64,000 nt of DNA from Pantoea agglomerans (GTDB taxonomy: Bacteria; Pseudomonadota; Gammaproteobacteria; Enterobacterales; Enterobacteriaceae): the NCBI RefSeq assembly GCF_020149765.1, contig NZ_CP083809.1:2728001-2792000 (forward strand), in the 5' to 3' direction. Both the position numbers and the translations under genes were made by a program. The notes beneath the pieces are model-generated. The model saw only the letters and a program-made list of their open reading frames with translations, was not told the origin of the DNA and searched no databases. Below are positions 44,785-53,913 of this stretch, piece after piece (within the stretch, counting starts at the first letter, position 1; each line of letters begins with the position of its first letter).

Positions 44785-45879
44785 ATGAAAATGATTCGCG
44801 CTTTTGCTTCAATGGCTCTGGCGCTGGCTGCATTCAGTCAGTCCGCCTTCGCTGTGGTTTACCCCTTACCAGCCGCCAACAGCCGTCTGGTTGGGCAAAA
44901 TATTGAGATTACCGTCCCTCAGGACAACAAACTGCCGCTGGAAGCCTTTGCGGCGCAGTACCAGATGGGCCTCAGCAATATGCTGGAAGCCAACCCGGGC
45001 ATGGACGTCTACCTGCCGCAGGCGGGCAAAAAAATGATCATTCCGCAGCAGTTGATTCTGCCTGACGCCCCGCGCGAAGGCATCGTGATCAACAGCGCGG
45101 AGATGCGCCTTTACTACTATCCGAAAGGCACCAAAACCGTTGTGGTTCTGCCGATCGGTATTGGTGAGTTAGGCAAAGATACGCCGATTAACTGGACGAC
45201 TAGCGTACAGCGCAAGAAAGCGGGTCCGACCTGGACGCCGACCAAAGCGATGCACGCAGAGTACGCTGCGCGCGGTGAGAACCTGCCGGAAGTCTTCCCG
45301 GCCGGCCCAGACAACCCGATGGGCCTCTACGCGCTCTATATCGGTCGCCTGTACGCCATCCACGGCACCAACGCCAACTTCGGTATCGGCCTGCGCGTCA
45401 GCCACGGCTGCGTGCGTCTGCGCGCCGACGATATCAAATGGCTGTTTGAGAATGTGCCGGTCGGCACGCGCGTGCAGTTTATCGACCAGCCGGTTAAAGC
45501 AACGGTGGAGCCGGACGGTTCGCGCTACGTAGAGGTGCATAACCCGCTCTCAACGACCGAAGAGCAGTTTAACTCGCGCGAAGTGGTGCCGATTACCCTG
45601 ACCTCTGCGGTCACGAAAGTGATCACCGACGCCAGCGTCAGCCAGGATCAGGTCAACGCGGCGATTCAGAACCGCACCGGTATCCCGACCAAAGTCAACG
45701 GCGTTGCCGACAGCGTGCCGACCGCGCCGACCGAAGTACCGGAAGCGCCAGACGCACAGCCAAAAGAAGAGCCGATGACGCCGGTTACGCCGCAGGGCGC
45801 GAACGTTGTCGATCCGAATGCTGCACCGCAGGCACAGCCTGCTGCGCCAGCGCCGGCTCCGGTTAATAACCCTTCTTAA
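44785..45879 (+). CDS. ldtB: L,D-transpeptidase LdtB/YbiS type
   Basis: Periplasmic enzyme that links Braun lipoprotein to murein and makes 3-3 cross-links. Signal peptide [23 protein letters not shown]; a LysM-like substrate segment with [15 protein letters not shown]; the YkuD domain [19 protein letters not shown] with catalytic Cys209. Residues 40-260 resemble E. coli YbiS. After the catalytic domain it has a Pro/Ala/Glu-rich tail (about 300-364) not found in E. coli YbiS (306 aa). A strong terminator follows. Confidence 0.92.
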   Translation: MKMIRAFASMALALAAFSQSAFAVVYPLPAANSRLVGQNIEITVPQDNKLPLEAFAAQYQMGLSNMLEANPGMDVYLPQAGKKMIIPQQLILPDAPREGIVINSAEMRLYYYPKGTKTVVVLPIGIGELGKDTPINWTTSVQRKKAGPTWTPTKAMHAEYAARGENLPEVFPAGPDNPMGLYALYIGRLYAIHGTNANFGIGLRVSHGCVRLRADDIKWLFENVPVGTRVQFIDQPVKATVEPDGSRYVEVHNPLSTTEEQFNSREVVPITLTSAVTKVITDASVSQDQVNAAIQNRTGIPTKVNGVADSVPTAPTEVPEAPDAQPKEEPMTPVTPQGANVVDPNAAPQAQPAAPAPAPVNNPS

Positions 45880-45904
45880 GGGTTGCTGGTTTATCGCTGT
45901 TATC

Positions 45905-45930
45905 AAAGCCCGCTTCTGCGGGCTTTTTTA
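45905..45930 (+). terminator. Rho-independent terminator of ldtB
   Basis: AAAGCCCGC, loop TTCT, GCGGGCTTTTTT, 25 bases after the ldtB stop and 17 before the gpx start. Confidence 0.9.
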
Positions 45931-45946
45931 TTCTGAGGATCGCGCC

Positions 45947-46423
45947 ATGACCGCTTTTCATCAACTTACCGCCACCAGCCTGCGTGGCGAGCTTATTCCG
46001 ATGGCTGACTACGCTGGCAAGCTGGTTCTCGTGGTCAATACTGCCAGCCATTGTGGCTTTACGCCGCAGTACGCAGGTCTTGAAAGGCTTTACAAGAAGT
46101 ACGCCGACCAGGGGCTGGTGGTGCTGGGTTTTCCCTGTAACCAGTTCGGTAAGCAGGAGCCCGGCGGGGCCGACGAGATCGCGCAGACCTGCCACGTCAA
46201 CTATGGCGTGAGCTTTCCGATGTTTGAGAAAGTGGCGGTCAATGGCGCCTTAACGCACCCGGTGTTTGGTTATCTGAAAGAGGCGCTGCCCGGCGTGCTG
46301 GGCGGGCGCATTAAATGGAACTTTACCAAGTTCCTGATTGGACGCGACGGCAAGCCCTTGAAGCGTTTTGCGCCGATGACGACACCAGAGAAAATGGAAG
46401 CGGCAATTCTTGCGGCGCTTTAA
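45947..46423 (+). CDS. Glutathione peroxidase family protein (BtuE-like)
   Basis: Thiol peroxidase that detoxifies hydroperoxides. The peroxidatic Cys36 lies in NTASHCGFTPQY; the resolving region FPCNQFGKQEPG and the KWNFTKFLI motif are conserved. It uses cysteine, not selenocysteine. At 158 aa it is at the short end of the family (E. coli BtuE is 183). It starts just after the ldtB terminator, so it probably has its own promoter within the ldtB 3' end. The arsC terminator hairpin follows. Confidence 0.88.
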   Translation: MTAFHQLTATSLRGELIPMADYAGKLVLVVNTASHCGFTPQYAGLERLYKKYADQGLVVLGFPCNQFGKQEPGGADEIAQTCHVNYGVSFPMFEKVAVNGALTHPVFGYLKEALPGVLGGRIKWNFTKFLIGRDGKPLKRFAPMTTPEKMEAAILAAL

Positions 46424-46482
46424 AGCCTGGCGGCTCGCAGGTGCCGCGCAGCTCTCAGAGCGGATCGGCCAGCGCAGCATCT

Positions 46483-46513
46483 AAAAAAGCCGGCATCTGC
46501 CGGCTTATATTTT
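46483..46513. terminator. Bidirectional terminator between gpx-like gene and arsC
   Basis: A6-GCCGGC, loop ATCT, GCCGGC followed by TTATATTTTT. It has A-rich and T-rich flanks on opposite sides and serves the convergent peroxidase gene and arsC. Confidence 0.85.
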
Positions 46514-46548
46514 TACGTTAATCCTGTTACTGACAGCAGGCTGGAAAA

Positions 46549-46977
46549 TCAGCGACCGACGCGGTTCCCATCTTGATCAATGACCTGTTCGCCATCCTCT
46601 TTGGTAAAAGGGGCCTGCTGCGGGTTTGGCAGAATATCCAGAACCCCCTCAGACGGCCGACAAAGCTTTGTGCCGAGAGGGGTCACAACCACCGGACGGT
46701 TGATGAGGATGGGATATGTCAGCATGGCATCCAGCAGTTCGTCATCGCTGAATCTCTCCTCTGCCAGTCCGAGCTGCTCATACGGCTCCGTATTCTTACG
46801 CAGCAGCGCGCGCACGCTGATCCCCATATCCGCAATCAGCTTTTGCAGCTCGTCGCGCGCTGGCGGCGTTTCCAGATACAAAATTACCACGGGTTCCGTG
46901 CCGCTGTTGCGGATAAGCGCCAGGGTATTACGCGACGTCCCGCAGGCCGGGTTGTGGTAAATGGTAATGTCAGACAT
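46549..46977 (-). CDS. arsC: Arsenate reductase ArsC (glutaredoxin-dependent)
   Basis: Reduces arsenate to arsenite using glutaredoxin. Catalytic Cys12 is in HNPACGTSR, and the arginine-rich region around INRPVVVTPLGTKLCRP (about residues 92-108) binds the oxyanion. 142 aa, as in E. coli. Last gene of arsRBC. GGAGC precedes the ATG. The G+C content appears lower than in flanking genes, which suggests acquisition by transfer. Confidence 0.93.
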   Translation of the reverse strand: MSDITIYHNPACGTSRNTLALIRNSGTEPVVILYLETPPARDELQKLIADMGISVRALLRKNTEPYEQLGLAEERFSDDELLDAMLTYPILINRPVVVTPLGTKLCRPSEGVLDILPNPQQAPFTKEDGEQVIDQDGNRVGR

Positions 46978-47025
46978 AAGCGGTGCTCCGTTAAGGCGCT
47001 GCCCGCACGCAGCACCCGATTAAGG

Positions 47026-48309
47026 TTAAACAGTCAGGCGCAGGGCCAGCGCGGCCAGCGTCACAAAAAGCACAGGCAGGGTCATTACGATGCCCACGCG
47101 AAAGTAATAGCCCCAGCTGACGGTGATATTTTTCTGTGCCAGTACGTGCAGCCATAGCAGGGTTGCCAGGCTGCCGACAGGGGTAATTTTCGGACCAAGA
47201 TCGCAGCCGATAATGTTGGCGTAAATCATCGCCTCCTTCACCACGCCCTGAGCGCTACTGCCATCAATGGAGAGCGCACCAACCAGCACGGTGGGCATGT
47301 TGTTCATCACCGAAGAGAGAAAGGCCGTCAGAAAGCCGGTGCCCAGCGTGGCGCCCCATACGCCGTGCTCCGCAAAGCGGTTCAGGGCGGCAGAGAGATA
47401 ATCCGTCAGGCCGGCGTTGCGCAGGCCATACACAACGAGGTACATGCCCAGCGAGAAGATGACTATCTGCCAGGGCGCACCTTTCAGCACCTTACGGGTA
47501 TCGATCGCGCCCCCTTGCCGGGCCACCAGCCAGAGAATAGATGCTGCCACCGCGGCTACCAGACTGACCGGGACGCCGAGCGGCTCCAGGGCAAAAAACC
47601 CGGCCAGCAGCAGAAACAGCACCAGCCATCCGGCGATAAAGGTTTGCTTGTCACGAATGGCATCCCGTGGCGCCTTCAGCTTTGCCAGGTCATAGGTGAC
47701 CGGGATCTCTTTACGGAAAAAGAGGTGAAGCATAACCAGCGTAGCCGTGACGGAGGCGATATTGACCGGCACCATGACGGCTGCATATGCGCCAAACCCC
47801 AGCTTAAAAAAGTCCGCCGTAACGATATTGACCAGGTTGGATACGATAAGCGGCAGGCTTGACGTGTCGGCGATAAAGCCTGCTGCCATCACAAACGCCA
47901 GCGTGGCGCCGGGGCTAAAGCCCAGCGCCAGCAGCATAGCAATAACGATTGGCGTCAGGATAAGCGCCGCCCCATCATTGGCGAACAGTGCCGCTACCGT
48001 TGCGCCCAGCAGAACAATCCAGGTAAAAAGCAGCCTGCCTCTGCCGCCTCCCCAGCGTGAGACGTGCAGTGCAGCCCACTCAAAAAAGCCGGACTCATCA
48101 AGCAGCAGGCTGATGATGATAACCGCAATAAACGTGGCCGTGGCGTTCCAGACAATTTGCCACACGGCCGGAATATCCCCGATATGCACCACGCCGGTCA
48201 GCAGCGCCAGAGTGGCCCCGATAACCGCACTCCATCCAATACTGAGTCCCTTTGGTTGCCAGATAACCAGTACCAGCGTCAAAACGAATATCGTGCCCGC
48301 CAGAAACAT
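47026..48309 (-). CDS. arsB: Arsenite efflux pump ArsB
   Basis: Arsenite/antimonite:H+ antiporter (427 aa, E. coli 429) with about twelve membrane helices. The conserved [21 protein letters not shown] segment lies near residues 103-123 and [13 protein letters not shown] near 330. It works with ArsC to remove reduced arsenic. A strong AAAGGAGAA ribosome site precedes the ATG. The upstream gap holds a copy of the sequence found before arsR, possibly an internal promoter/operator. Confidence 0.94.
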   Translation of the reverse strand: MFLAGTIFVLTLVLVIWQPKGLSIGWSAVIGATLALLTGVVHIGDIPAVWQIVWNATATFIAVIIISLLLDESGFFEWAALHVSRWGGGRGRLLFTWIVLLGATVAALFANDGAALILTPIVIAMLLALGFSPGATLAFVMAAGFIADTSSLPLIVSNLVNIVTADFFKLGFGAYAAVMVPVNIASVTATLVMLHLFFRKEIPVTYDLAKLKAPRDAIRDKQTFIAGWLVLFLLLAGFFALEPLGVPVSLVAAVAASILWLVARQGGAIDTRKVLKGAPWQIVIFSLGMYLVVYGLRNAGLTDYLSAALNRFAEHGVWGATLGTGFLTAFLSSVMNNMPTVLVGALSIDGSSAQGVVKEAMIYANIIGCDLGPKITPVGSLATLLWLHVLAQKNITVSWGYYFRVGIVMTLPVLFVTLAALALRLTV

Positions 48310-48367
48310 ACGTTCTCCTTTAATAAACCGCCCGCCTGGACCATTAAATGCCCTCAGCGCGTATAGA

Positions 48368-48390
48368 TACGAAAAAACAGATATGTATAG
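48368..48390 (-). promoter_or_regulatory. Candidate ArsR-like operator upstream of arsB
   Basis: Contains CGAAAAAACA followed by GATATGTAT. The same 10-base CGAAAAAACA followed by TATATTT is found upstream of arsR (48818-48833). It is located between arsR and arsB. Confidence 0.4.
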
Positions 48391-48398
48391 TTAAATTT

Positions 48399-48752
48399 TT
48401 AAATGCAGACAGGCTTGCCGTTAGTGGTCGCGTTTTCCCGCTCAGCCTGCTGGCTGAGATGCAGAATGCGATCCCGCTGGCACAGGTAAGCCTGTTCAAT
48501 GACCGCTGCCGCCCAGGCAGGCATATGCGGCGACAGCCGGTAATAGATCCATTTGCCATCGCGCCTGTCGATAAGCAGACCGCTCTCTCTGAGCAGCGCC
48601 AGGTGGCGGGAAATTTTTGGCTGAGCTGCCTTGAGAATAGAGGTAAGCTCACAGACGCAAAGCTCCCCTTTTTCGCGCAGCAGCAGCACCACGCTGAGTC
48701 GGGTTTCGTCAGATAACGTTTTGAAGAGCTGAAGAGGATTAAGCTGAAGCAT
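48399..48752 (-). CDS. arsR: Arsenical resistance operon repressor ArsR
   Basis: ArsR/SmtB-family winged-helix repressor (117 aa) that leaves DNA when arsenite binds. The metalloid site ELCVCELT holds Cys32 and Cys34, followed by the helix-turn-helix AAQPKISRHLALLRESGLL. AGGAG lies five bases before the ATG. First gene of arsRBC. Codon use and lower G+C than its neighbours fit a transferred operon. Confidence 0.93.
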   Translation of the reverse strand: MLQLNPLQLFKTLSDETRLSVVLLLREKGELCVCELTSILKAAQPKISRHLALLRESGLLIDRRDGKWIYYRLSPHMPAWAAAVIEQAYLCQRDRILHLSQQAERENATTNGKPVCI

Positions 48753-48810
48753 GACGACTCCTGTCGCTGAAACAGGAGTAGTATCGCTGCGTGCGGATTG
48801 ACGATCAACT

Positions 48811-48834
48811 ACACATTCGAAAAAACATATATTT
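48811..48834 (-). promoter_or_regulatory. Candidate ArsR operator/promoter upstream of arsR
   Basis: ACACATTCGAAAAAACATAT with an ATTTGA extension, about 60-80 bases upstream of arsR. On the minus strand TTGATC and GATACT, 17 bases apart, could serve as -35/-10 just downstream. The ACACATTCG...ATATAT arrangement resembles known ars operators (from memory). Confidence 0.45.
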
Positions 48835-48885
48835 GACCAGCCAGGATTTTCTCTTTTCCAGGCCGGCTTTGCCCTTCGCCTCCCC

Positions 48886-49911
48886 TCACTTCCCCGGCCT
48901 TCTCAGCGCCAGCCAGCCCGCGACAAAGGTAAACGCCAGCACCACCAGCACCAGAATCAAAAAGCCGTGCGGATTACCCGCCAGCGGGATGCCGCCGACG
49001 TTCATGCCGAAGAAGCCAGCCACGATATTGATCGGCAGCGCCAGCACGGTAATGACGGTTAACAGAAACAGCGTGCGGTTGCTCTGCTCCATCAGGCGCG
49101 CGGCGATCTCCTCCTGCAGCAGCCGGATGCGCTCCATCAGGCTGGCGAGGTCGTTAAGCACCACGCTGAACTCCTCGGTAAAGGCGCGCAGTTCGCGCAG
49201 CGTATCGCGATTCAGCCACGCAGGCGGACGATTCAGCAGGCGAAACAGCGCGGCCGGCTCCGGCGCCAGCAGACGCTGAATGCGCAGCAGCATGCGGCGC
49301 AGCTGCCCCAGCTCGCTGCGGTTCGCCTTGATGGCCGGGCTAAGCAGCCGCTCCTCAATCGCGTCCACCGCAAGGCTGCTGCGCCGCACCACCTGCTCCA
49401 GCTGGCGCTCCTGCTCGCCCAGCAGGCTGAGCAGCATCTCTTCGGCGTTGCGAAAGGCGCACGACTGCAGGCGCTGATGCATACGTTCAATCATCGCCAC
49501 CTGACGATAGCGCGCGCTGACCAGCAGCTGGCGCCGACACCAGATCCAGAGCGTGGCGTTCTGCGCGCTGTGCTCTTCCTGGCTAAAGGTGACGTCATTA
49601 AGGATCGCCATCAGCGCTTCCCCCTGCTCCGCCAGCCGGGTGCGCGACGAGGCGGAGTGGATCTCTTCAAAGAAATCTTCATCAACCTGAAAATGGCTCT
49701 GAACCCAGTGCTGGGCGCGGGCGTGATTGAGATTGATATGCAGCCAGAGAAACTCGCCGTCGCGGCGCGGCCGCTCGCCTGCCTGCACCGCCTCGCGCGC
49801 GTTGAGGCGGCGCGGCGGCGCGTCTGGGGAGATCAGGTAGCCGTAAATTAAGCCGGCGACCTCGTCGTCGAAACTGGATTTATCAGGGGCAAGCAGTAGC
49901 TCAGCAACCAT
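48886..49911 (-). CDS. zntB: CorA-family transporter ZntB
   Basis: Pentameric zinc (cation) transporter of the CorA/ZntB family, 341 aa (E. coli 327). The large N-terminal cytoplasmic funnel domain is followed by two transmembrane helices with the GMN signature GFFGMNVGGIPLAG (near residue 300). Long helices rich in Glu/Gln/Arg link the two parts. It lies next to a PiT phosphate transporter gene, across a shared regulatory gap with a candidate PhoB site. Confidence 0.9.
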   Translation of the reverse strand: MVAELLLAPDKSSFDDEVAGLIYGYLISPDAPPRRLNAREAVQAGERPRRDGEFLWLHINLNHARAQHWVQSHFQVDEDFFEEIHSASSRTRLAEQGEALMAILNDVTFSQEEHSAQNATLWIWCRRQLLVSARYRQVAMIERMHQRLQSCAFRNAEEMLLSLLGEQERQLEQVVRRSSLAVDAIEERLLSPAIKANRSELGQLRRMLLRIQRLLAPEPAALFRLLNRPPAWLNRDTLRELRAFTEEFSVVLNDLASLMERIRLLQEEIAARLMEQSNRTLFLLTVITVLALPINIVAGFFGMNVGGIPLAGNPHGFLILVLVVLAFTFVAGWLALRRPGK

Positions 49912-49950
49912 GGATGGAGTAGATGTCAGGGCGGACCAGATCCACAGCCT

Positions 49951-49979
49951 GATGCAGAATGATGACAGAATAATGACAG
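49951..49979 (-). promoter_or_regulatory. Candidate PhoB (Pho) box between zntB and pit
   Basis: Three half sites at exactly 11-base spacing on the minus strand: CTGTCAT (49973-49979), CTGTCAT (49962-49968) and CTGCATC (49951-49957). The first two with a TATT linker match the Pho box consensus. A further CTGTCAT on the plus strand (50001-50007) leads into TATAAA. The site could serve the phosphate transporter, zntB, or both. Confidence 0.7.
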
Positions 49980-50076
49980 CGGCCCGGCAACATCATTGTT
50001 CTGTCATATAAAGCGCGTATCCCTGCCAGTAATGGGTGCGATCAGGGCGCACCCGCCACTCTCCACCGAGGTGTTT

Positions 50077-51681
50077 ATGAGCGAAAACAGCCTGTCGTCA
50101 TCCCCATCGGTTGCCGGACGTCCTAATCTCACTGGCAAGCGCAACCGCTTTTCAAAACCGCTGTTTGTGATTCTGCTGGTCGCCGGACTCTCCTTTGCCG
50201 GGTTTAATCTCTTTAGCGACGTGCAGGAGACCGACACGCCGATCACCAGCTACGTTCCCTTCTTTTTGCTGGGCCTGGCGCTGGTGATCGCGCTGGGGTT
50301 TGAGTTTGTCAACGGCTTCCACGACACCGCTAACGCAGTGGCGACGGTGATCTATACCCACTCGCTGACGCCCGGCGTCGCGGTGGTCTGGTCAGGCCTG
50401 TGCAACTTTCTCGGCGTACTGCTCTCCAGCGGCGTGGTGGCGTTCGGTATTATCTCGCTGCTGCCGGTAGAGCTGATTTTACAGGCGAGCAGCGGCGGCG
50501 GCTTCGCCATGGTCTATGCGCTGCTCTTCTCCGCCATTATCTGGAACCTGGGCACCTGGTATCTCGGCCTGCCCTCCTCCTCTTCCCATACGCTGATCGG
50601 TTCGATTATCGGCGTCGGCGTCGCCAATGCGCTGCTGCACGGCCGCAGCGGCATGAGCGGCGTGGACTGGGATCAGGCGATTAAGATCGGTTATTCGCTG
50701 ATCCTCTCGCCGCTGGTGGGCTTTATCTGCGCCGCGCTGCTGCTGCTGGCGATGAAGGCCTTTATCCGCAACCGCGAGCTGTATGAAGCGCCGCAGAGCA
50801 ACGAGCCGCCGCCAGCCTGGATCCGCGGCCTGCTGATCCTGACCTGTACCGGCGTCTCCTTCGCGCACGGCTCCAACGACGGCCAGAAAGGCATGGGGCT
50901 GATTATGCTGATTCTGGTGGGCACCATGCCGATCGCCTATGCGCTGAACCGCTCGCTGCCGCCGGATCAGATCCCGCGCGTGGCGGCGCTGGCGCAGGTA
51001 ACGGAAAACCAGCTGCTGCAGCTACAGCCCGCCAGCGCCCGTCCGCCGGTCTCGCGCGACGTGCTTACCGACTACGTGCGCACCGGTCAGATGAACCCCA
51101 ACGTGCTGCCCGCGCTGGCGCTGACACTGGGCGATATCAGCGAGCAGATCCGCCGCTACGGCTCAATGGAGAATATTCCGGCGCAGGCGGTGTCAAACAC
51201 CCGTAACCAGATGTACCTGACCTCGGAGTCGATCAAGCATATTCAGGCCAGTAAAGTCGCGATGCCGGAAGAGACGCAGCGCAATCTGACGGCGATTAAG
51301 CAGGAGCTGGACAGCGCCACGCGCTTTATTCCGATGTGGGTGAAGGTGGTGGTGGCGATTGCGCTGGGCCTCGGCACCATGGTGGGCTGGCGTCGCATCG
51401 TGGTTACCGTGGGTGAGCGCATCGGCAAAACCCATCTCAACTACGCGCAGGGTGCCAGCGCTGAGCTGGTGGCGATGGCGACCATCGGCGCGGCGGACAG
51501 TTTTGGCCTGCCGGTTTCCACCACCCATGTGCTCTCGTCCGGCGTGGCGGGCAGCATGGCGGCCAACCGCTCCGGCCTGCAGCTCGCCACGCTGCGCAAT
51601 CTGGCGATGGCGTGGATCCTGACGCTGCCGGTCTCTGTTCTGCTGGCTGCCGGGCTCTACGCCCTTTTCTCGCAGTTCTGA
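50077..51681 (+). CDS. pit: PiT family inorganic phosphate transporter
   Basis: Low-affinity Pi:H+ (metal-phosphate) symporter of the inner membrane. The two PiT signatures are GFEFVNGFHDTANAVATVIYT (about residues 74-94) and SFAHGSNDGQKGMGLIML (about 263-280). 534 aa in about ten helices with a central hydrophilic loop. The start at 50077 (MSENSLSSS) follows GAGGT; 27 further in-frame codons upstream contain the promoter region. The symbol denotes the family (E. coli PitA/PitB, about 499 aa). A candidate PhoB site lies upstream. Confidence 0.92.
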   Translation: MSENSLSSSPSVAGRPNLTGKRNRFSKPLFVILLVAGLSFAGFNLFSDVQETDTPITSYVPFFLLGLALVIALGFEFVNGFHDTANAVATVIYTHSLTPGVAVVWSGLCNFLGVLLSSGVVAFGIISLLPVELILQASSGGGFAMVYALLFSAIIWNLGTWYLGLPSSSSHTLIGSIIGVGVANALLHGRSGMSGVDWDQAIKIGYSLILSPLVGFICAALLLLAMKAFIRNRELYEAPQSNEPPPAWIRGLLILTCTGVSFAHGSNDGQKGMGLIMLILVGTMPIAYALNRSLPPDQIPRVAALAQVTENQLLQLQPASARPPVSRDVLTDYVRTGQMNPNVLPALALTLGDISEQIRRYGSMENIPAQAVSNTRNQMYLTSESIKHIQASKVAMPEETQRNLTAIKQELDSATRFIPMWVKVVVAIALGLGTMVGWRRIVVTVGERIGKTHLNYAQGASAELVAMATIGAADSFGLPVSTTHVLSSGVAGSMAANRSGLQLATLRNLAMAWILTLPVSVLLAAGLYALFSQF

Positions 51682-51698
51682 TGGCTGACGGCGCGGCG

Positions 51699-52886
51699 TT
51701 ACGCCGCGCCGCTATAGCGCTGCATCAGGCGCAGCGTAATGGCGAAGGCGCCCAGCACCATTATCGCCGCCGCCAGATAGACCGACTGCATGCCCCAGTA
51801 GCCAATCAGCAATCCCGCCACCGGGCCGGTCAGGCCGAGTCCCAGATCGAGAAACGCCGAGTAGACCCCGAGCGCCGAGCCCTGATCCTGCCGCTCTACC
51901 TGCTTTACCGCCTCCACGCCCAGCGCGGGGAAAATCAGCGAAAAGCCGCAGCCGGTCAGCAGCGCGCCGAAATCCACCAGCAGGCTGCTCTCTGCCTGCC
52001 AGATAATCAGCAGCCCGGCGCACTCCAGCAGCAAGGAGACGATAGCGACGCGCAGCCCGCCGAAACGCGTAATGGCACGGCTGAAGAGCAGGCGAAACAG
52101 CACAAAGCCGAGGCTAAACAGCGACAGCGCGAAGGCGGCGCCGCTCCAGTCGCGGCTGGCGAAATAGAGGGTAATAAAGGTCGAGATAACGCCGAAGCCG
52201 ATGGTGCCGAAGCCGAGCGCCAGGCCAAACAGCCAGACGCGCGAAAAGACGCGATGAAACGGAATGCGCTGCCCCTGGCTCACCTCGACCGCCGGTTTGC
52301 GGCTCGCCAGCAGGTAACCCACGACGCCCATCAGCGCCACCAGACCCGCAAAGCCGCTGATGCCCAGCCCCTGGTTCAGCATCACCCCGAGCGGCGCGCC
52401 AATCGCCATCGCCAGGTAGGTGGCGACGCCGTTCCAGGAGATGACGCGTGCGGTCTGCAGCGGCCCAACGATGTTCATGCCCCACAGCGTGGAGCCGGTG
52501 CTGCTGAAGCTTTCGCCGACGCCGAGGAACAGGCGTCCGACGGCCAGCAGCAGCAGGCTGATCGACGGCCAGTCGCGGCACAGCGCGGCGATAATGGTCA
52601 TCACGCCGCTCATACCGCAGAGCAGCGTGCCGAGCATAACTACCCGCTTTGGCCCCAGGCGATCCGCCAGCCGGCCCGACTGCGGACGGCTCAGCAGCGT
52701 GGCGAAATATTGCAGGCTGATGATCAGCCCCGCCATAAACGAGCTGAAGCCGAGCTGGTTATGCACGAATCCCGGCAGCACCGCCAGCGGCAGCCCGACA
52801 GAGAGATAGCAGAAGAAGGTGAAGATCAGAACAGAGAGAATGCGTTTGTTGAGTTGACCGTTAGTCAGTACCGCGACATCAGACAT
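51699..52886 (-). CDS. MFS transporter, YhhS/YfcJ-like
   Basis: Twelve-helix transporter of 395 aa. The N-terminal motif LSRPQSGRLADRLGPKRVV (near residues 65-83) carries the MFS loop signature, and GESFSSTGSTLWGM near 130 resembles the YhhS/YfcJ (UPF0226) group of efflux-like proteins. Substrate unknown. It is convergent with the phosphate transporter gene, 17 bases away. Confidence 0.82.
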   Translation of the reverse strand: MSDVAVLTNGQLNKRILSVLIFTFFCYLSVGLPLAVLPGFVHNQLGFSSFMAGLIISLQYFATLLSRPQSGRLADRLGPKRVVMLGTLLCGMSGVMTIIAALCRDWPSISLLLLAVGRLFLGVGESFSSTGSTLWGMNIVGPLQTARVISWNGVATYLAMAIGAPLGVMLNQGLGISGFAGLVALMGVVGYLLASRKPAVEVSQGQRIPFHRVFSRVWLFGLALGFGTIGFGVISTFITLYFASRDWSGAAFALSLFSLGFVLFRLLFSRAITRFGGLRVAIVSLLLECAGLLIIWQAESSLLVDFGALLTGCGFSLIFPALGVEAVKQVERQDQGSALGVYSAFLDLGLGLTGPVAGLLIGYWGMQSVYLAAAIMVLGAFAITLRLMQRYSGAA

Positions 52887-52958
52887 AGCAGGCTGGCTTG
52901 TTGTGAAAAATGGCTTTCACTATACGCTTAGCCTGCTAATGGGTCGCCTGAATTTTTG

Positions 52959-53909
52959 TCACAGGGCCAGAGCAACGGCCTGCTGGTCGATCGCCTCGGC
53001 GATAGCGGAGGAGTGTTTCAGCGCGCGAATATCGGTAAACAGACCGTCGGCCTGCGGATAGGCTTTGCGCAGGTAGCCGAGCCACTGCTTAATGCGCGCG
53101 ACGTGGTAGAGGCCGGTATCGCCCTGCTTCTCCAGCCGCGTGTACTTCTGCAGCAGCGCCACCACCTCTGGCCAGGCCATCGGCGCCTCGTTGTACTTCA
53201 CGACACGACTGAGGTTCGGCACGTTGAGCGCGCCGCGACCGATCATTACCGCATCGCAGCCGGTCGCTTTCAGACACGCCTGCGCGCTCTGCCAGTCCCA
53301 GATCTCGCCGTTCGCCACTACCGGGATGCGCAGCCGCTGGCGGATCTCGCCAATCGCCTGCCAGTTGATCGCCTCAGCGCGGTAGCCATCCTCTTTGGTG
53401 CGGCCATGTACCACCAGTTCGCTGGCGCCCGCCTGCTGCACCGCGTCGGCGATTTCAAAGCGCCGCTCGCCGGAATCCCAGCCGAGCCGCACTTTTACCG
53501 TGACCGGCAGATGCGACGGCACCGCCTCGCGCATCGCTTTCGCGCCGCGATAGATCAGCTCGGGATCTTTCAGCAGCGTGGCGCCGCCGCCGCTGCCGTT
53601 TACCAGCTTCGAGGGGCAGCCGCAGTTGAGATCGACGCCCCAGGATCCCAGCTCGGCGGCGCGCGCCGCGTTTTCCGCCAGCCACTCAGGATGCTGACCG
53701 AGCAGCTGCAAACGCACCCGCGTGCCCGAAGGCGTGCGGCTGCTGTTGCGCAGCTCGGGACAGAGCCGGTAAAACGATTTTACCGGCAGCAGCTGATCCA
53801 CCACGCGCAAAAACTCGGTGACGCAGAGGTCATAATCGTTGACCTCGCTCAGCAGCTCGCGCACCAGCGAATCCAGTACGCCCTCCATCGGGGCAAGCAA
53901 CACCCGCAT
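52959..53909 (-). CDS. dusC: tRNA-dihydrouridine(16) synthase DusC
   Basis: FMN enzyme that reduces U16 in tRNA. The catalytic cysteine is in [22 protein letters not shown] (near residue 98); the FMN phosphate site [10 protein letters not shown] and [10 protein letters not shown] lies in the C-terminal half of the barrel. 316 aa; the start at 53909 ([14 protein letters not shown]) is right for the family. It begins four bases after the rhlE stop, with the ribosome site inside rhlE, so translation is probably coupled. Confidence 0.93.
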   Translation of the reverse strand: MRVLLAPMEGVLDSLVRELLSEVNDYDLCVTEFLRVVDQLLPVKSFYRLCPELRNSSRTPSGTRVRLQLLGQHPEWLAENAARAAELGSWGVDLNCGCPSKLVNGSGGGATLLKDPELIYRGAKAMREAVPSHLPVTVKVRLGWDSGERRFEIADAVQQAGASELVVHGRTKEDGYRAEAINWQAIGEIRQRLRIPVVANGEIWDWQSAQACLKATGCDAVMIGRGALNVPNLSRVVKYNEAPMAWPEVVALLQKYTRLEKQGDTGLYHVARIKQWLGYLRKAYPQADGLFTDIRALKHSSAIAEAIDQQAVALAL

Positions 53910-53913
53910 GGCG

